Positions 42,770 through 52,560 of a stretch of 64,000 bases of DNA are shown here, one piece after another. A model generated the notes under the pieces. That model had not been told where the DNA came from. It did not search any database and worked only from the letters and a program-made list of their open reading frames with translations. Numbering within the stretch: the first letter of the stretch is position 1; each line of letters opens with the position of its first letter. Position numbers and translations under genes: made by a program. The DNA is from Branchiostoma floridae (taxonomy: Eukaryota > Chordata > Leptocardii > Amphioxiformes > Branchiostomatidae): the NCBI RefSeq assembly GCF_000003815.2, contig NC_049979.1, forward strand, positions 5,834,884 through 5,898,883, given 5' to 3'.

Positions 42770-42972
42770 TTATGCATCGCCGACATTTGACTTCAAAGGA
42801 ACAGCATCCGCAGCAACGGTAACCGCCGGTGGAGATGCGGCCTTCTTCCTGTTGATGGCGCAGTAGATCGCCGCTGCCAGGGTGGCGGCCATGACGACAG
42901 CTCCCCCCACAGCGGATAGGGCAATGACCTGCAGGTCAGGTGCTGTACAGGTGGTCTGCACGTCTGGTGGGC
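42770..42972 (-). CDS. Laccase exon 9: C-terminal transmembrane anchor and stop
   Basis: Sixty-seven codons plus TAA at 42772-42770. The hydrophobic run VIALSAVGGAVVMAATLAAA then IYCAINRKK predicts a single membrane helix with a short cytoplasmic tail. Confidence 0.9.
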
Positions 42973-45900
42973 CTGTGGGCACAGATCATTGGTCTGAATG
43001 ATGTCTAAAGCTAAGGGCACAACCCACCGCACGTGCAATTTATCTGTACGTTTTTTGGGGGGGACGCCATGTATTTCTCAAAACGTTCAGGCTGTACAGG
43101 GCAGGCGCGTCGCCCGTACTGACAAGTACGGGGGCGAATCCGCAGCCCGATGGCACACAAAGTTTTGCCTGCACGTAAAGTTCTACGGCGTGTCTGCGTG
43201 CTGCAAAGTCCGTCGATCGGAGGCGGTACTTATGACTTACGGATCCCAAAAGATTGCCCACCTTCTGTCTGACAGTCACGTAGACAGCACTTATTTACAC
43301 GTACGGTGGGTTGTGCCCTTAGCTTAATCTATTCAATGAAAACCGTAGAAGCATACATCTTACATTGGCAAAACCTCACAGCCGGCGCATAGCGATGTTT
43401 AGAAAATGTACGTAGGCATCTTGCTTTTTTGCGCGTACAGTTCTCTTGCATCTCTGCAGAGGATGTCATTGATATATTTCTGCAGATTTGTAAAAGGCAG
43501 CGTCAAAGTGGAAATATTCTGAATAAGGCGATCTGCATGATATAGACATCTACTGCACTGTATTCTCACATTTACATCATAATTTGATACTTTGAGCGGT
43601 TAAAAACAGCCCAGAGACAAGCAACTTGCACGAGGATATTCCTTATTATGGTACCCCCCCCCCCCAAAAAAAATAAGGACTTGATCTGGAATCCTTGTGC
43701 AACTCATTACTGTGCTGTTTTTAACGGCTCAATTTATGAAATAATGATGTCAATGTGCTAAGATAGTGCAGTAGATGTCAATATTATACAGACTGTCTTA
43801 TTCAGAATATTTCCACTTTTAACAATGTGATATTGCTTGGGTTGCCTGTGATGGCCTCAAAGGAATGGACCCAATAAATGTGAATGAAACGTCAAGATAA
43901 CTCGTCTGACTCACTACTGCGTCAACATCTGCATGGAGCTTACCTGGAGGAACCGCAGGACCGCCTCCATCCAGAGCGCTCTGGTACTGCTCGGAGCTCC
44001 ACGTGAAGTCGCCGCACGTCGGGAAGCCTGCGGGCGGGGGAGGGTGTCTGTCCGCCGCCTCCCGCAGCACCAGCGCCATCCCCTCGTTCATGTGCTGGTC
44101 GTTGTGGCAGTGCAGCATCCAGTGGCCGGGGTTGTCTGATCTGACAGGTGCATACACATCAAACGGGATGAAAGTTTACCTGCGATGTTGGTAGGATCTA
44201 GCCTGGGTACAATCTGGATAGTAGTTCGCTCCTATGTTTGCTTCTGCAGAGAAGCGACTGCAGTGTATATAGTGTATAATGAACGTCAGAGCTGGAAGCG
44301 ACTGTACATAGTATATAATGAACGCCGGAGCGAACTACTTTCCGGATGGTACCCAGGCTAGGTAGGATCCATTTAGATTGAATCCGAAGTATAGGGTCTA
44401 CCTGAAGTAGTATTAAAATGACTGAAATGTCTGGTCGTTGTGGCAGTGCAGCAACCAGTGGCCAGGGTTGTCTGATCTGACAGGTGCATACACATCAAAT
44501 GGAGTGAAAGTTTGAATATAGTGACGTCGTAGAAGAGGTGGATTGCAAACTTTTTAAACCAATATCTTTCATCCCTTAACCCTTAACGCACTTCTCTCCA
44601 GCATGGATAGTATTGTTGCAATTGCCCCTCACTCTTACGTATGAAAAGCGAAGTACTTTTATTACCTGAACCTGACCACAGTATACCCATTAGCTGGTAC
44701 AAGGACGGTGTCCTTTAGTGGCGGGTTGATCAGGTTTAGCAGCGGCGGTCCATCCCGCCAGGTGGCGTCCGTGCACAGCCACAGGTCGTTCTTACATTTC
44801 ACATCAGTGTTAGGCTGCATGTAGCGACCTGTTGAATGCAGTGAATTGTTGTAAAACGTGAATTCTTCATGTTTAAACTTTTACTACTAGTAGTTTTTGT
44901 CCCCTCTGAACGTAAAGCTGTAAATCTTATGAACGTTTTTAAGGCTGTAGGTAAAATGTGCGTTATGTACCTGTGTCTTGTTGTAACTGATGAAACCCAT
45001 GGCGACGACCTGGAAGGCGTGTGCGTGGATGTGCACGGATATAGGTAACCCCGTGGATAAAGGTAAATTAGCCTGTACCTGTAGCTGGGGAAACCCATGG
45101 CAACGACCTGGAAGGCGTGTCCGTGAATGTGGACGGATAAAGGTAACCCCGCGGATAAAGGTAAGCTAGCGTGTACCTGTGGTCTTGTTGTAGCTGGGGT
45201 AACCCATAGCGACGACCTGGAAGGCGTGTCCGTGGATGTGGACGGATATAGGTAACCTCGCGGATAAAGATAAACTAGCATGTACCTGTGGTCTTGTTGT
45301 AGCTGGGGTAACCCATAGCGACGACCTGGAAGGCGTGTCCGTGGATGTGGACGGATATAGGTAACCTCGCGGATAAAGATAAACTAGCATGTACCTGTGG
45401 TCTTGTTGTAGCTGGGGTAACCCATAGCGACGACCTGGAAGGCGTGTCCGTGGATGTGCACGGAGTGGTGCGTCTGGCTGGTGGGAGCGAAGGTGTTGTA
45501 CATCACCAGCTGGATCGTCTGGTTGTAAGGAATGTCTGAATACAAGGGGAGAACATGACATTAAAAGGTCGATAGAGACTTTCTACTTATATTTTCATCA
45601 GGTTGGTCGATCTGTACTCTCCAAGCAGAGGTTAGGCTCCGGCTGTTTTTTAACGTTATTTTCAGTCGTCTTAAAACCGGACACAGCAAGATAAAATACA
45701 AAATAGAAACCCCGATAAAAACGAATAAAAATAACATTAAAAAACAGCCGGAGCCTACCCTCTGCTTGGAGAGTAGTCGATCTGGGTTATATAGGAGTTT
45801 TCTTTTACACAACCAGTAATGCTGATGTTGCGATGCCTATCAGACATCTTTCTCAGAGCTTCTGACTGTCCAGAGTTTTCCCTCTCGCCGCTACATGCAT

Positions 45901-48900
45901 GAACCGGGAGACTAGTGGGGATACAAGCTTATCCACATTGGGAATGTGTTCTCGCAGCAAAAGCGCCACCTACATCGACCACATTTAGCGGCGAGAAGCA
46001 GAACTCCAGTTAGAAGCTCTGAGGAAGATGTCTGACAGACATCGAAACGTCAGCAGTGAGATAAACTGGTTAGAACTTTGTTAAGAACTTATGATTACCA
46101 TGCATTGTTGTCCTGTTATTTTGTAACTATGCATATGCTATGTATTTCGGAGTGAATAGTGGTGAAGTGTGATGTACCAGGGTCTCCCGAAAATCAGGGA
46201 TCTCGCCCTGAGTGAGCACACCTGGCTAAATAAATAAATGAAATGGTTGTGCAAAACAAAACTCCAAAGTGCAATATCCAGACCTATCATGTGTGTACAC
46301 CGACAACCGCTCCGAAGACACAGTTCCTCGTCGCACGGCACCGTCGCCGCTGTGGTGTTCTGGTGAAGCGGCGCTGTGGGACCGATGAACCGCCGGCCGT
46401 TGACCGAAGACCCGATGGCGAAGTTGAAGTTCAAGAATATCTCGATGACGTCTGCGGCTTCCGTGGTGCGGGAATGTCCAGCGTATCTGTCAGTGGCCTT
46501 GGATTGTCCAGCCCCCTCTGACGGCAACGCCAGCGCTTCCACATCATTCATGTTGATGCAAGACGTGTGCAGGTGTTCGGGATAGCCAGCAAACGGGCAG
46601 TTGAACACATGACACGGATTATCGTTGGTGCAGCCCCGTTTAGTTGTGGTAGGATCCCGGTCTGCTGTCACGCCTTGGTATCGCAGGATCGCCCGCACCT
46701 CTTCTGTGACGTCGTCCGGAACCACAACGACCTCATCGTACGGGTAGCATTTGGTGCAGTGGCCGACGCGCAGGGTCTCGGCCCGTACCCAGTACAGGTC
46801 CGGCCGGGCCGTTCCGTTTATCCGGACATCGTAGCTCTCCCCTGGGTAGATGATGACGGACTGGACTCTCCGCGGTGTCATGTCGAACCCATCGCTGGCT
46901 GTCACCGTCAGCTCATGCTGGTCCACGGAGAACCGGAACGGGTAGTCCGGACCGACATGGATGATCCGGAAGTTGCCGTGCCCTCCGGAGGGGACCATGA
47001 ACGTGCTGAGCGGCGCTCTGTTGTCTCCGAACCGACCGCGCCCGTTGATAAGGGCTGAGTTGAACACTCGACTGGAGACTTTGACGCCATCGTGAGAGAA
47101 CGGGCGCTCGTAGGCACCTGAAAAAAGCACAATATATATATCTTAAACAATGTTCACCGTATCATACCTTGAAGATGCCATAAGAATTCAGGTCATTTAC
47201 CAGTATGAAATTCTAGCATTTTCTCATTCATTATGCAAATGACGTAATTGCATAATTTTCATTATCTTTCTCGCTTGCATGTGTCAAGCTTACAGGTTCG
47301 CAAAATCCTAGTGAAGCGGGTTTGTTAAATTTCCTCATTTATTATGCAGATTAGGTTTTTAATTACATAATTATGATGTAATTATATCAAACATCATCTT
47401 GGCCTCACTTCTTTCAAAGTCTGAAACTGAACCGGCTCCGCTTACAAAAATCCGCTAGGTGGCTACACTCTACCACTCATAAAGCACGACAGTAGCATGT
47501 CCAGATCTCAAACCCCGGAAGTTCCTCTGCAGTACCATAGCAAGCCGCTAGGGGCCAAAACTCTAATCGTTTTGAGATCTCTTAAACTTGATGAAGACCT
47601 ACCCACATACCACATACTGAATATCAAGGCACGCCTTCGAGTTTTATGTTGTCCATTTACACACACACACACACACACACACTACCGAAATTACTAGTAT
47701 AACTTGATGAAGACCTACCCACATACTGAATATCAAGACAATCCATCCACGTCTTCGAGAGTTATGTTGTCCATTTACACACACACACACAAACACACAC
47801 ACACACTATCGAAATATTAGTATAACTTTCTAGCGAAGGTAACTAGCGAAGGCAATCACCCAGCATATACTCTCCATCGCCGGCGTGTTCCAAGCCGAAC
47901 ATGTTTGAAATCCAATATGGCGTAGCCTCGATGTGGTACCAGTCGTGGAGGATCACGGGAATCGATGGCACGATGGGACTCCTGGTTAAAACAAGGACCG
48001 AATCGAACATAAGTATACATGGAATTGTCAGTAACACCACTTAAGGTATGCAAACCCGATGACGACGGGGACAAAAGCTTTCCGTCCCTTGTTGTGCCAA
48101 TTGCAACAAGATTGGTAATAAAAACATTATTGCAATGGCAACGATTGTCATTTACAGGAGGTGAACATAAGACAAACGAAACCTGAAAAATTAATTCACA
48201 GGATGTTCCTGATAATGAAATTCTTTTGTTTTTACTGTCAACAGGATATTCCTGTCATGTAGATATTTTTTCTGCGGGTTCCGAGACAACATCTAGCTTG
48301 TCTTGGTAATTGAAGAGGGGTATGAAGGGTATAGAGCAGTCTATATACAAGTACAAACTTGATGTAGTTATGACCCCTTCCTAAAAATAAGGACATTAAA
48401 TGTTATACTTGTGACGGAACAGTATCTAACAACATTGTAACAGACACACACTGTTCTAGAAAACAGGTACACATAAAGAATTCCCTGAGGATTGTAACCA
48501 CAGAGATAGCAATCTTCTTTGGTTACAAACCGTTAGCTAGTCTGGACTAACTAGCTCTTGAGTGATGTCTACCTCTTTCTCTTGTTACCAACTTTCTGCA
48601 GTGGTCTTTCTGTAATGTGACTGCCCCTACTTTTTTGACTGGCACAACACTATGTTTGTCTTTCTGAGTTAGAAGAAAATGTGTATTTTTCTATAAAACT
48701 CAACGGAATGTGATGAATTGTGCAACTTCTACCTATACACAACTTATCAAGTGCTCCATCTGGACAACACCTGTGGTTGACTGTCCAGTTATCTAGGACA
48801 AATGCCTGGGGGAGCTTGCATGACCCGAGTTCCTGCCATTGAAATTCCTCCGGACTAACTTCTCACATTGCAAACATGCCTGTGGTCTGGCATTCCTGTG

Positions 48901-51226
48901 GAAAAATGCCTGTGTAATTCCTAGAATTTTTGCAGACTGAACACAATGATATACCATTTGACATGCCCCTGAGGCGTCGCCAAAAAAGCGCGTAAACTGC
49001 CAGACAGGGCACCGTTTAATGTCCTACGGTGGCATATGATCATAAGCTGGCAAAAGTGTGCAGCCGGAAAGAATTCCAGAAAATCACATGTAACGTTACC
49101 AGTAATCATGATAGAGTCGCTAGTAACTTTCAAGCTTGTAAGTTAAGGCCATATGCATGTTGATTTGATTTTATGGATAACATCCACTGGGAACCCCAAA
49201 CCTGATGCAAGTGTGCGAATTAAAAAAAAAAAGGTGCTTTCATTATGACGTCGACGTGGTCTGGAAGGTTCAACAACGGACTGAACACACAGTATGGTAT
49301 ACCGAACAGTAGATTCTTAATTTTTCTTCTTTCACATCGTCTTCTTTGACATGACATTACTCTACGTTTTCCTAAATTGTCCTTGCGATATACGGCATAT
49401 ATCTGCCCATTTTCCAGCTGCTTTGTACCATTACTATATGTTTGAAAACTTTTTCCGTCTTACCTGGCCCTGTGCACGATGAACGCGCCGAACAGTCCGT
49501 CCTCTCGCTGCGTGCGGAGGTGCGAGTGGTAAAAATGCGTCCCGGCAGGCTCTGCGTTGAAACGATAGACGAAGCTCTCGCGGGGCATGATGGGACATTG
49601 TGTGACGTAGGGCACGCCATCCATGTAGGGCGTGCTGCGCATGTGCAGACCGTGCCAGTGGATGCCTGTGGCCTCGGTTAGCAGTTTATTCGTTACTTTA
49701 ACGACGACCTGGGTAGATATTAATTAACATAACAGCGCAAGTCAGTAAGTGTAGTGTAGTCGAATTTATAACGTAGTAAAGCTTTAATGTCATTCTCTGA
49801 TCCACATTACTGCATCTAGCCTCAAAGGAGCATGGATATGCAATAAACTTATCATTGTCCATGGCTATGATAATGACCGTCTTAAAGCTAGAAGCCAATC
49901 CACGATCCTAACGTTTGAAAATAGTTTGAACTAAATAAAATACCAACAATAAATAAAATACCAACAATCTCCCTAACCTGTGCCCCCTCCACGACTTCAA
50001 TGGTAGGTCCCGGGAACATGTCGTTGACCGTGATGACGTTCCTCTGAACCCCGTCAGTGGTAATGACCTCCTCCATGGGCACGAGAGTTCCGTTCACATT
50101 CTCCTTCCCAGGGTGGGCGGGGTTTCCCAACGGACTGAAGAGCTCAAGGCGTCCGTCATCACGGAGTTTCACCTGTAACGTATAACATGACGTCATTGAG
50201 ATTTACCTGTAACGGTACGTCACGGAGTTTCACCTGTGACATTACGTCATGGAGTTAACCAGTAAAATGACGTCATTGATATTTACCTGTAACTTGTCGT
50301 CATTGACATTCACCTGTAACATGTCGTCATTGAGATTTACCCGTAACATGACGTCATAGAGATTTACCTGTAACATGCCGTTATTGAGATGTCGATTCAC
50401 CTTTAACGTTCCGTCACTGAGATTTACCTGTCCATGCTGATGAAAGATGTGGGGTTGTGGTGTGATTACATATTTCAAAAGAATCCTTCTTTTTTCCATG
50501 TCGATCTCCCTCTTTTTTCTCCCCACTGTCTTCCCCCTCTATTTCTCTCTCTACAGCCTCCCCCTGAATAATCTCTATCCAGTCCCTCCCTCCTCTCTCT
50601 TATCGCTATCTCAAAGTCATTCTGTCTCTTGCTCCTTTCTCCTGTCTCCCTCCTTTCTCCATCCTCTACTCTGTCTCCTCTCGTTTTCTCTCTCCCTTTC
50701 CCCTAACTTCATGCTTACCTCTCTCTCTGTTCTCTCTCTCCACTTTCTCCCCACCCTCTCCTCTCTCTCTGCACTCTCTCTCACTTTGCACTCTAATCTC
50801 TCTGTTCTCTCTCTCTCCACTCTCCCTCCACTCTCCTCTCTCTCTCCACTCTTTTGCTCCTCTCTCTTCCCTCTCTCTCTTTCTCCCTCTCCTCTTTTAT
50901 AAAGATGACGACAAAGCGATTGGGTTGCAATGCTTAGATGAGGAGCTAAATGTTCTGGAGACGTTTGTATGGTGTCGGCATTTTCCGCTAAATTACTTCA
51001 CCATAACTCACTTGACAGCAAAGGTTTGAAACAAAAATTCACTTACAGAGTTGGTATCCCTGCGCCCGTTGAGGTTCCGTGTGTGAGTCATGGTCTTGGT
51101 CCGCCTGATGACGAGGGAAAAGTGGCAGACGCTGTCGGTGCAGAGCTGGGAGAGAACGCTCTGGGCCGCGACAAGCGCCGACATGATGAGAATGATGATG
51201 GTTCTCGGGGCCAGGTGCCTCGTCAT
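42770..51226 (-). CDS. Laccase-type multicopper oxidase with C-terminal membrane anchor
   Basis: Laccases oxidise phenols, amines or metal ions by one electron and reduce O2 to water using four copper ions. Nine exons join in frame to 752 codons with stop (751 residues). In order: a signal peptide (hydrophobic IIILIMSALVAA), a Cys segment, a first cupredoxin domain with HWHGLH and HSH (exon 3), a second domain mostly in one 810-nt exon, and a third domain with HSVHIHGH (exon 6) and HCHNDQHMNEGM (exon 8). These are all four copper motifs, including the T1 Cys and a Met at the axial position. The last exon adds a hydrophobic helix (about 20 residues from VIALSAVGGAVVMAATLAAA) and a basic NRKK stop-transfer: a type I membrane anchor. 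The physiological substrate cannot be told. Two introns carry arrays copied from exon edges. Confidence 0.93.
43006..43326. mobile_element. MITE family A, copy 2
   Basis: Ends TAAAGCTAAGGGCACAACCC and GGGTTGTGCCCTTAGCTTA are a near-perfect inverted repeat. About 320 bp in the last laccase intron. Confidence 0.88.
43490..43825. mobile_element. Large foldback MITE family D, copy 1
   Basis: Arms of about 120 bp: AAAGTGGAAATATTCTGAAT on the left and ATTCAGAATATTTCCACTTT on the right, with TCTACTGCACT / AGTGCAGTAGA in between. A single-arm relative is at 53095-53225. Confidence 0.88.
43944..44140 (-). CDS. Laccase exon 8: copper motif L4
   Basis: Codes SDNPGHWMLHCHNDQHMNEG and M: His-Cys-His ligands for T1 and T3 copper with a Met at the axial position. 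Ends in phase 1 at GTAAGCTCC. A copy of its 5' edge lies at 44432-44510. Confidence 0.95.
44199..44360. mobile_element. MITE family B, copy 3 (short)
   Basis: Ends TAGCCTGGGTACAATCTGGA and TCCGGATGGTACCCAGGCTA are inverted, including AGTAGTTCGCTCC / GGAGCGAACTACT. 162 bp in a laccase intron. Confidence 0.87.
44432..44510. repeat. Copy of the laccase exon 8 5' edge with acceptor
   Basis: Near-identical to 44099-44175: the GTGGCAGTGCAGC exon part, the CTGACAGGTGCATACACATC intron side and flanking sequence. One diverged copy about 332 bp upstream in transcription sense. Confidence 0.9.
44666..44828 (-). CDS. Laccase exon 7
   Basis: Codes YMQPNTDVKCKNDLWLCTDA and on to PANGYTVVRFR, matching the Asn-Pro-Pro...D..VP..GY.V.RF pattern of laccase domain 3. 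Acceptor CAACAG, donor GTAATAAAA, phase 2. Confidence 0.93.
44971..45394. repeat. Donor-derived array carrying the copper-motif exon edge
   Basis: Exon-edge copies start at 44971, 45079, 45177 and 45286, with the true edge at 45395 (spacing 98-109 bp). Each includes about 65 nt coding HIHGHAFQVVAMG-like sequence, a donor and about 40 nt of intron. Confidence 0.93.
45395..45535 (-). CDS. Laccase exon 6: copper motif L3
   Basis: Codes DIPYNQTIQLVMYNTFAPTS and HHSVHIHGHAFQVVAMGYPS: the H-x2-H-x-H motif binding T1 and trinuclear copper. Donor GTACATGCT, phase 1. Its 3' part with donor is repeated four more times at 44971-45394. Confidence 0.94.
45605..45784. mobile_element. Foldback MITE GTCGATCTGTACTCTCCAAG
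   Basis: Inverted arms of about 58 bp (GTCGATCTGTACTCTCCAAG... versus ...GCTTGGAGAGTAGTCGATCT) around a short AT-rich loop. Confidence 0.9.
45833..46055. mobile_element. Foldback repeat with AGACATCTTTCTCAGAGCTT
   Basis: CAGACATCTTTCTCAGAGCT at the left pairs with AAGCTCTGAGGAAGATGTCT at the right. A related, shorter foldback lies at 55180-55225. Confidence 0.7.
46308..47117 (-). CDS. Laccase exon 5: domain 2
   Basis: An 810-nt exon with NGRGRFGDNRAPLSTFMVPS, VTASDGFDMTPRRVQSVIIY and PGESYDVRINGTARPDLYWV, all typical of cupredoxin domain 2, plus several Cys residues. The donor (CG|GTTGTCGG) is weak, but it is the one that gives the phase needed by exon 6. Confidence 0.9.
47586..47810. repeat. 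Tandem duplication of about 115 bp with (CA)n
   Basis: AACTTGATGAAGACCTACCC...GTTGTCCATTTACACACAC occurs twice in tandem, each ending in (CA)n, in a laccase intron. Confidence 0.88.
47860..47981 (-). CDS. Laccase exon 4
   Basis: Codes RSPIVPSIPVILHDWYHIEA and onward to GDGEYML, the link between domains 1 and 2 (LxDWYH motif of metazoan laccases). Donor GTGATTGCC, phase 1. Confidence 0.9.
48000..49463. other. Laccase intron 3
   Basis: No exon or clear element apart from a fragment near 49021 related to the MITE at 42576. AT-rich. Confidence 0.4.
49464..49708 (-). CDS. Laccase exon 3: copper motifs L1 and L2
   Basis: Contains IHWHGLHMRSTPYMDGVPYV and AGTHFYHSHLRTQREDGLFG, the first two copper-ligand motifs. 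Acceptor CTACCCAG, donor GTAAGACGG, phase 2. Confidence 0.95.
49978..50172 (-). CDS. Laccase exon 2: N-terminal cupredoxin strands
   Basis: Sixty-five codons with TTDGVQRNVITVNDMFPGPT, the conserved laccase start of domain 1 (NGxxPGPxI). Donor GTTAGGGAG, phase 0. The acceptor edge is amplified upstream at 50173-50440. Confidence 0.92.
50173..50440. repeat. Acceptor-derived array, about 30 bp unit
   Basis: About nine units of GTCATTGAGATTTACCTGTA, each containing the complement of the acceptor and exon start (TTACAG|GTGAAA) of laccase exon 2. Confidence 0.92.
50500..50900. repeat. Polypyrimidine (CTCT)n-rich tract
   Basis: Long CT-rich low-complexity stretch in laccase intron 1; open frames on both strands (Ser/Leu, Arg/Glu) are artefacts. 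Confidence 0.95.
51047..51226 (-). CDS. Laccase exon 1: signal peptide
   Basis: Sixty codons from the ATG at 51226-51224. MTRHLAPRTIIILIMSALVA is a good secretion signal, followed by a Cys-containing segment (LCTDSVCHFSLVIRR). Donor GTAAGTGAA, phase 0. Confidence 0.88.
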
Positions 51227-51375
51227 CTTTCTTAATACCTAGTGATAGTATAATAGATATTTTGATGACCCGAAAATATTCAGTATTCGGCATAATCAAA
51301 ATACTTCTAAATTTTAAAGTTTTCTTAATGATGATTATGATAATGACGATGGTTCCCGAATGAAAGCTTATTTGT

Positions 51376-51645
51376 GTTGGTAAATTCCATTGTGAAAAAG
51401 TTGAAACTTTGTTCCAACCCTCTTTGAACCGTGACGGTGGCAGGTTTCGCCTTCCCATCATTTATGATTCGCTGCTACCTGACGTCATCCGACGACTTCC
51501 GGTGTGACTAAAACTATATAAAATTTTGTCTCACTCGACATGTGCAGCGAGTCATTCATTTGACGAAGGTCGGAGCCTTCGGCCGAATATTTATGGTGAG
51601 TTTCCTTTTGTGTTGGAACAAAGTTTAAACTTTTTCATAATGATG
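51376..51645. mobile_element. Foldback element near the laccase 5' end
   Basis: Arms around GTGAAAAAGTTGAAACTTTG TTCC and GGAACAAAGTTTAAACTTTTTC bound about 270 bp, 150 bp upstream of the laccase ATG; it contains CTATATAAAAT on the plus strand. Confidence 0.7.
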
Positions 51646-51949
51646 ATCGTTCTCGTGGTCAGGTGCCTCGTCATCTTTCTCTATACCTTGTGATAGTATA
51701 ACGTTAATAGATGCTTTGATCACCCGAAAATATTTAGTATTTGGCACAATCAAGATACTAAGTTTTCTAAATAATTACGCAAAAACAAGGTTAACTAGAG
51801 CTTGGCGACGTCATACCTCCATGAAATATTTAGCGCTATTATAGATGTTATGCAAATGACATATACATTTACATAATTATATGCATGGTGATGTGAATCA
51901 TTGATGAGCTTACACATGTCACGGGTGAAAAAAAAGGCGATCATTTATC

Positions 51950-52560
51950 ATTTATTATTTCCAGACCTTTCTATCTGAAATCCACAACGACAAAAGAGTT
52001 GCGACTGCGAAAAACAAACTACGAACATACAGACTATTAAAACAATCTTATAAAGAAGAAGAATATCTTAAGATTGCCAATGTACGACACAGATCTACCA
52101 TCACAAAACTTAGAATCAGTTGCCACAAATTACGAATCGAATCAGGCAGACATAACCACACTCCTCTAGAGCAAAGAATATGCCAATTTTGTAGTTTAGG
52201 GAAAGTAGAAGATGAAGTACATTTTACTATGGATTGTCCTTTGTATGATAGCGATAGGAGCATTTTATTTGACTATGTGTTAAGTAAATATCCCCACTTT
52301 AGATACTTGAATAGTAAAGAGAAATTTATATTCCTGACAGCTTTTGATAAACCAACTCTAACCAACCATACAGCTAGCTACATTTATACAATTACCAAGA
52401 AGCGAGAGGAAGTCGAATGTCCTAGAATAGATTAGACGCACATCTACATATATAGATGTGTATGATTGTTTCCATTGTTACATATATGTGATTCTTACAG
52501 TGTGACCTGTACTTAGCCCAGTGGGGCAAAAATTTGCAATAAAGGTTTTCATTCATTCAT
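51950..52560 (+). mobile_element. LINE ORF2 C-terminal remnant with 3' tail
   Basis: One open frame from about 51963 to 52435 codes LRTYRLLKQSYKEEEYLKIA, RISCHKLRIESGRHN and ICQFCSLGKVEDEVHFTMDC: the Cys-rich C-terminus of non-LTR reverse-transcriptase proteins. It ends with a stop, a short UTR, AATAAAGG and a (TTCA)n tail at 52540-52560. It is 5'-truncated, but this frame is intact, suggesting a fairly young insertion. Confidence 0.88.

Noticed and set aside
46243-47058. Plus-strand open frames within laccase exon 5
   Set aside because: Antisense shadows of a long GC-rich coding exon.
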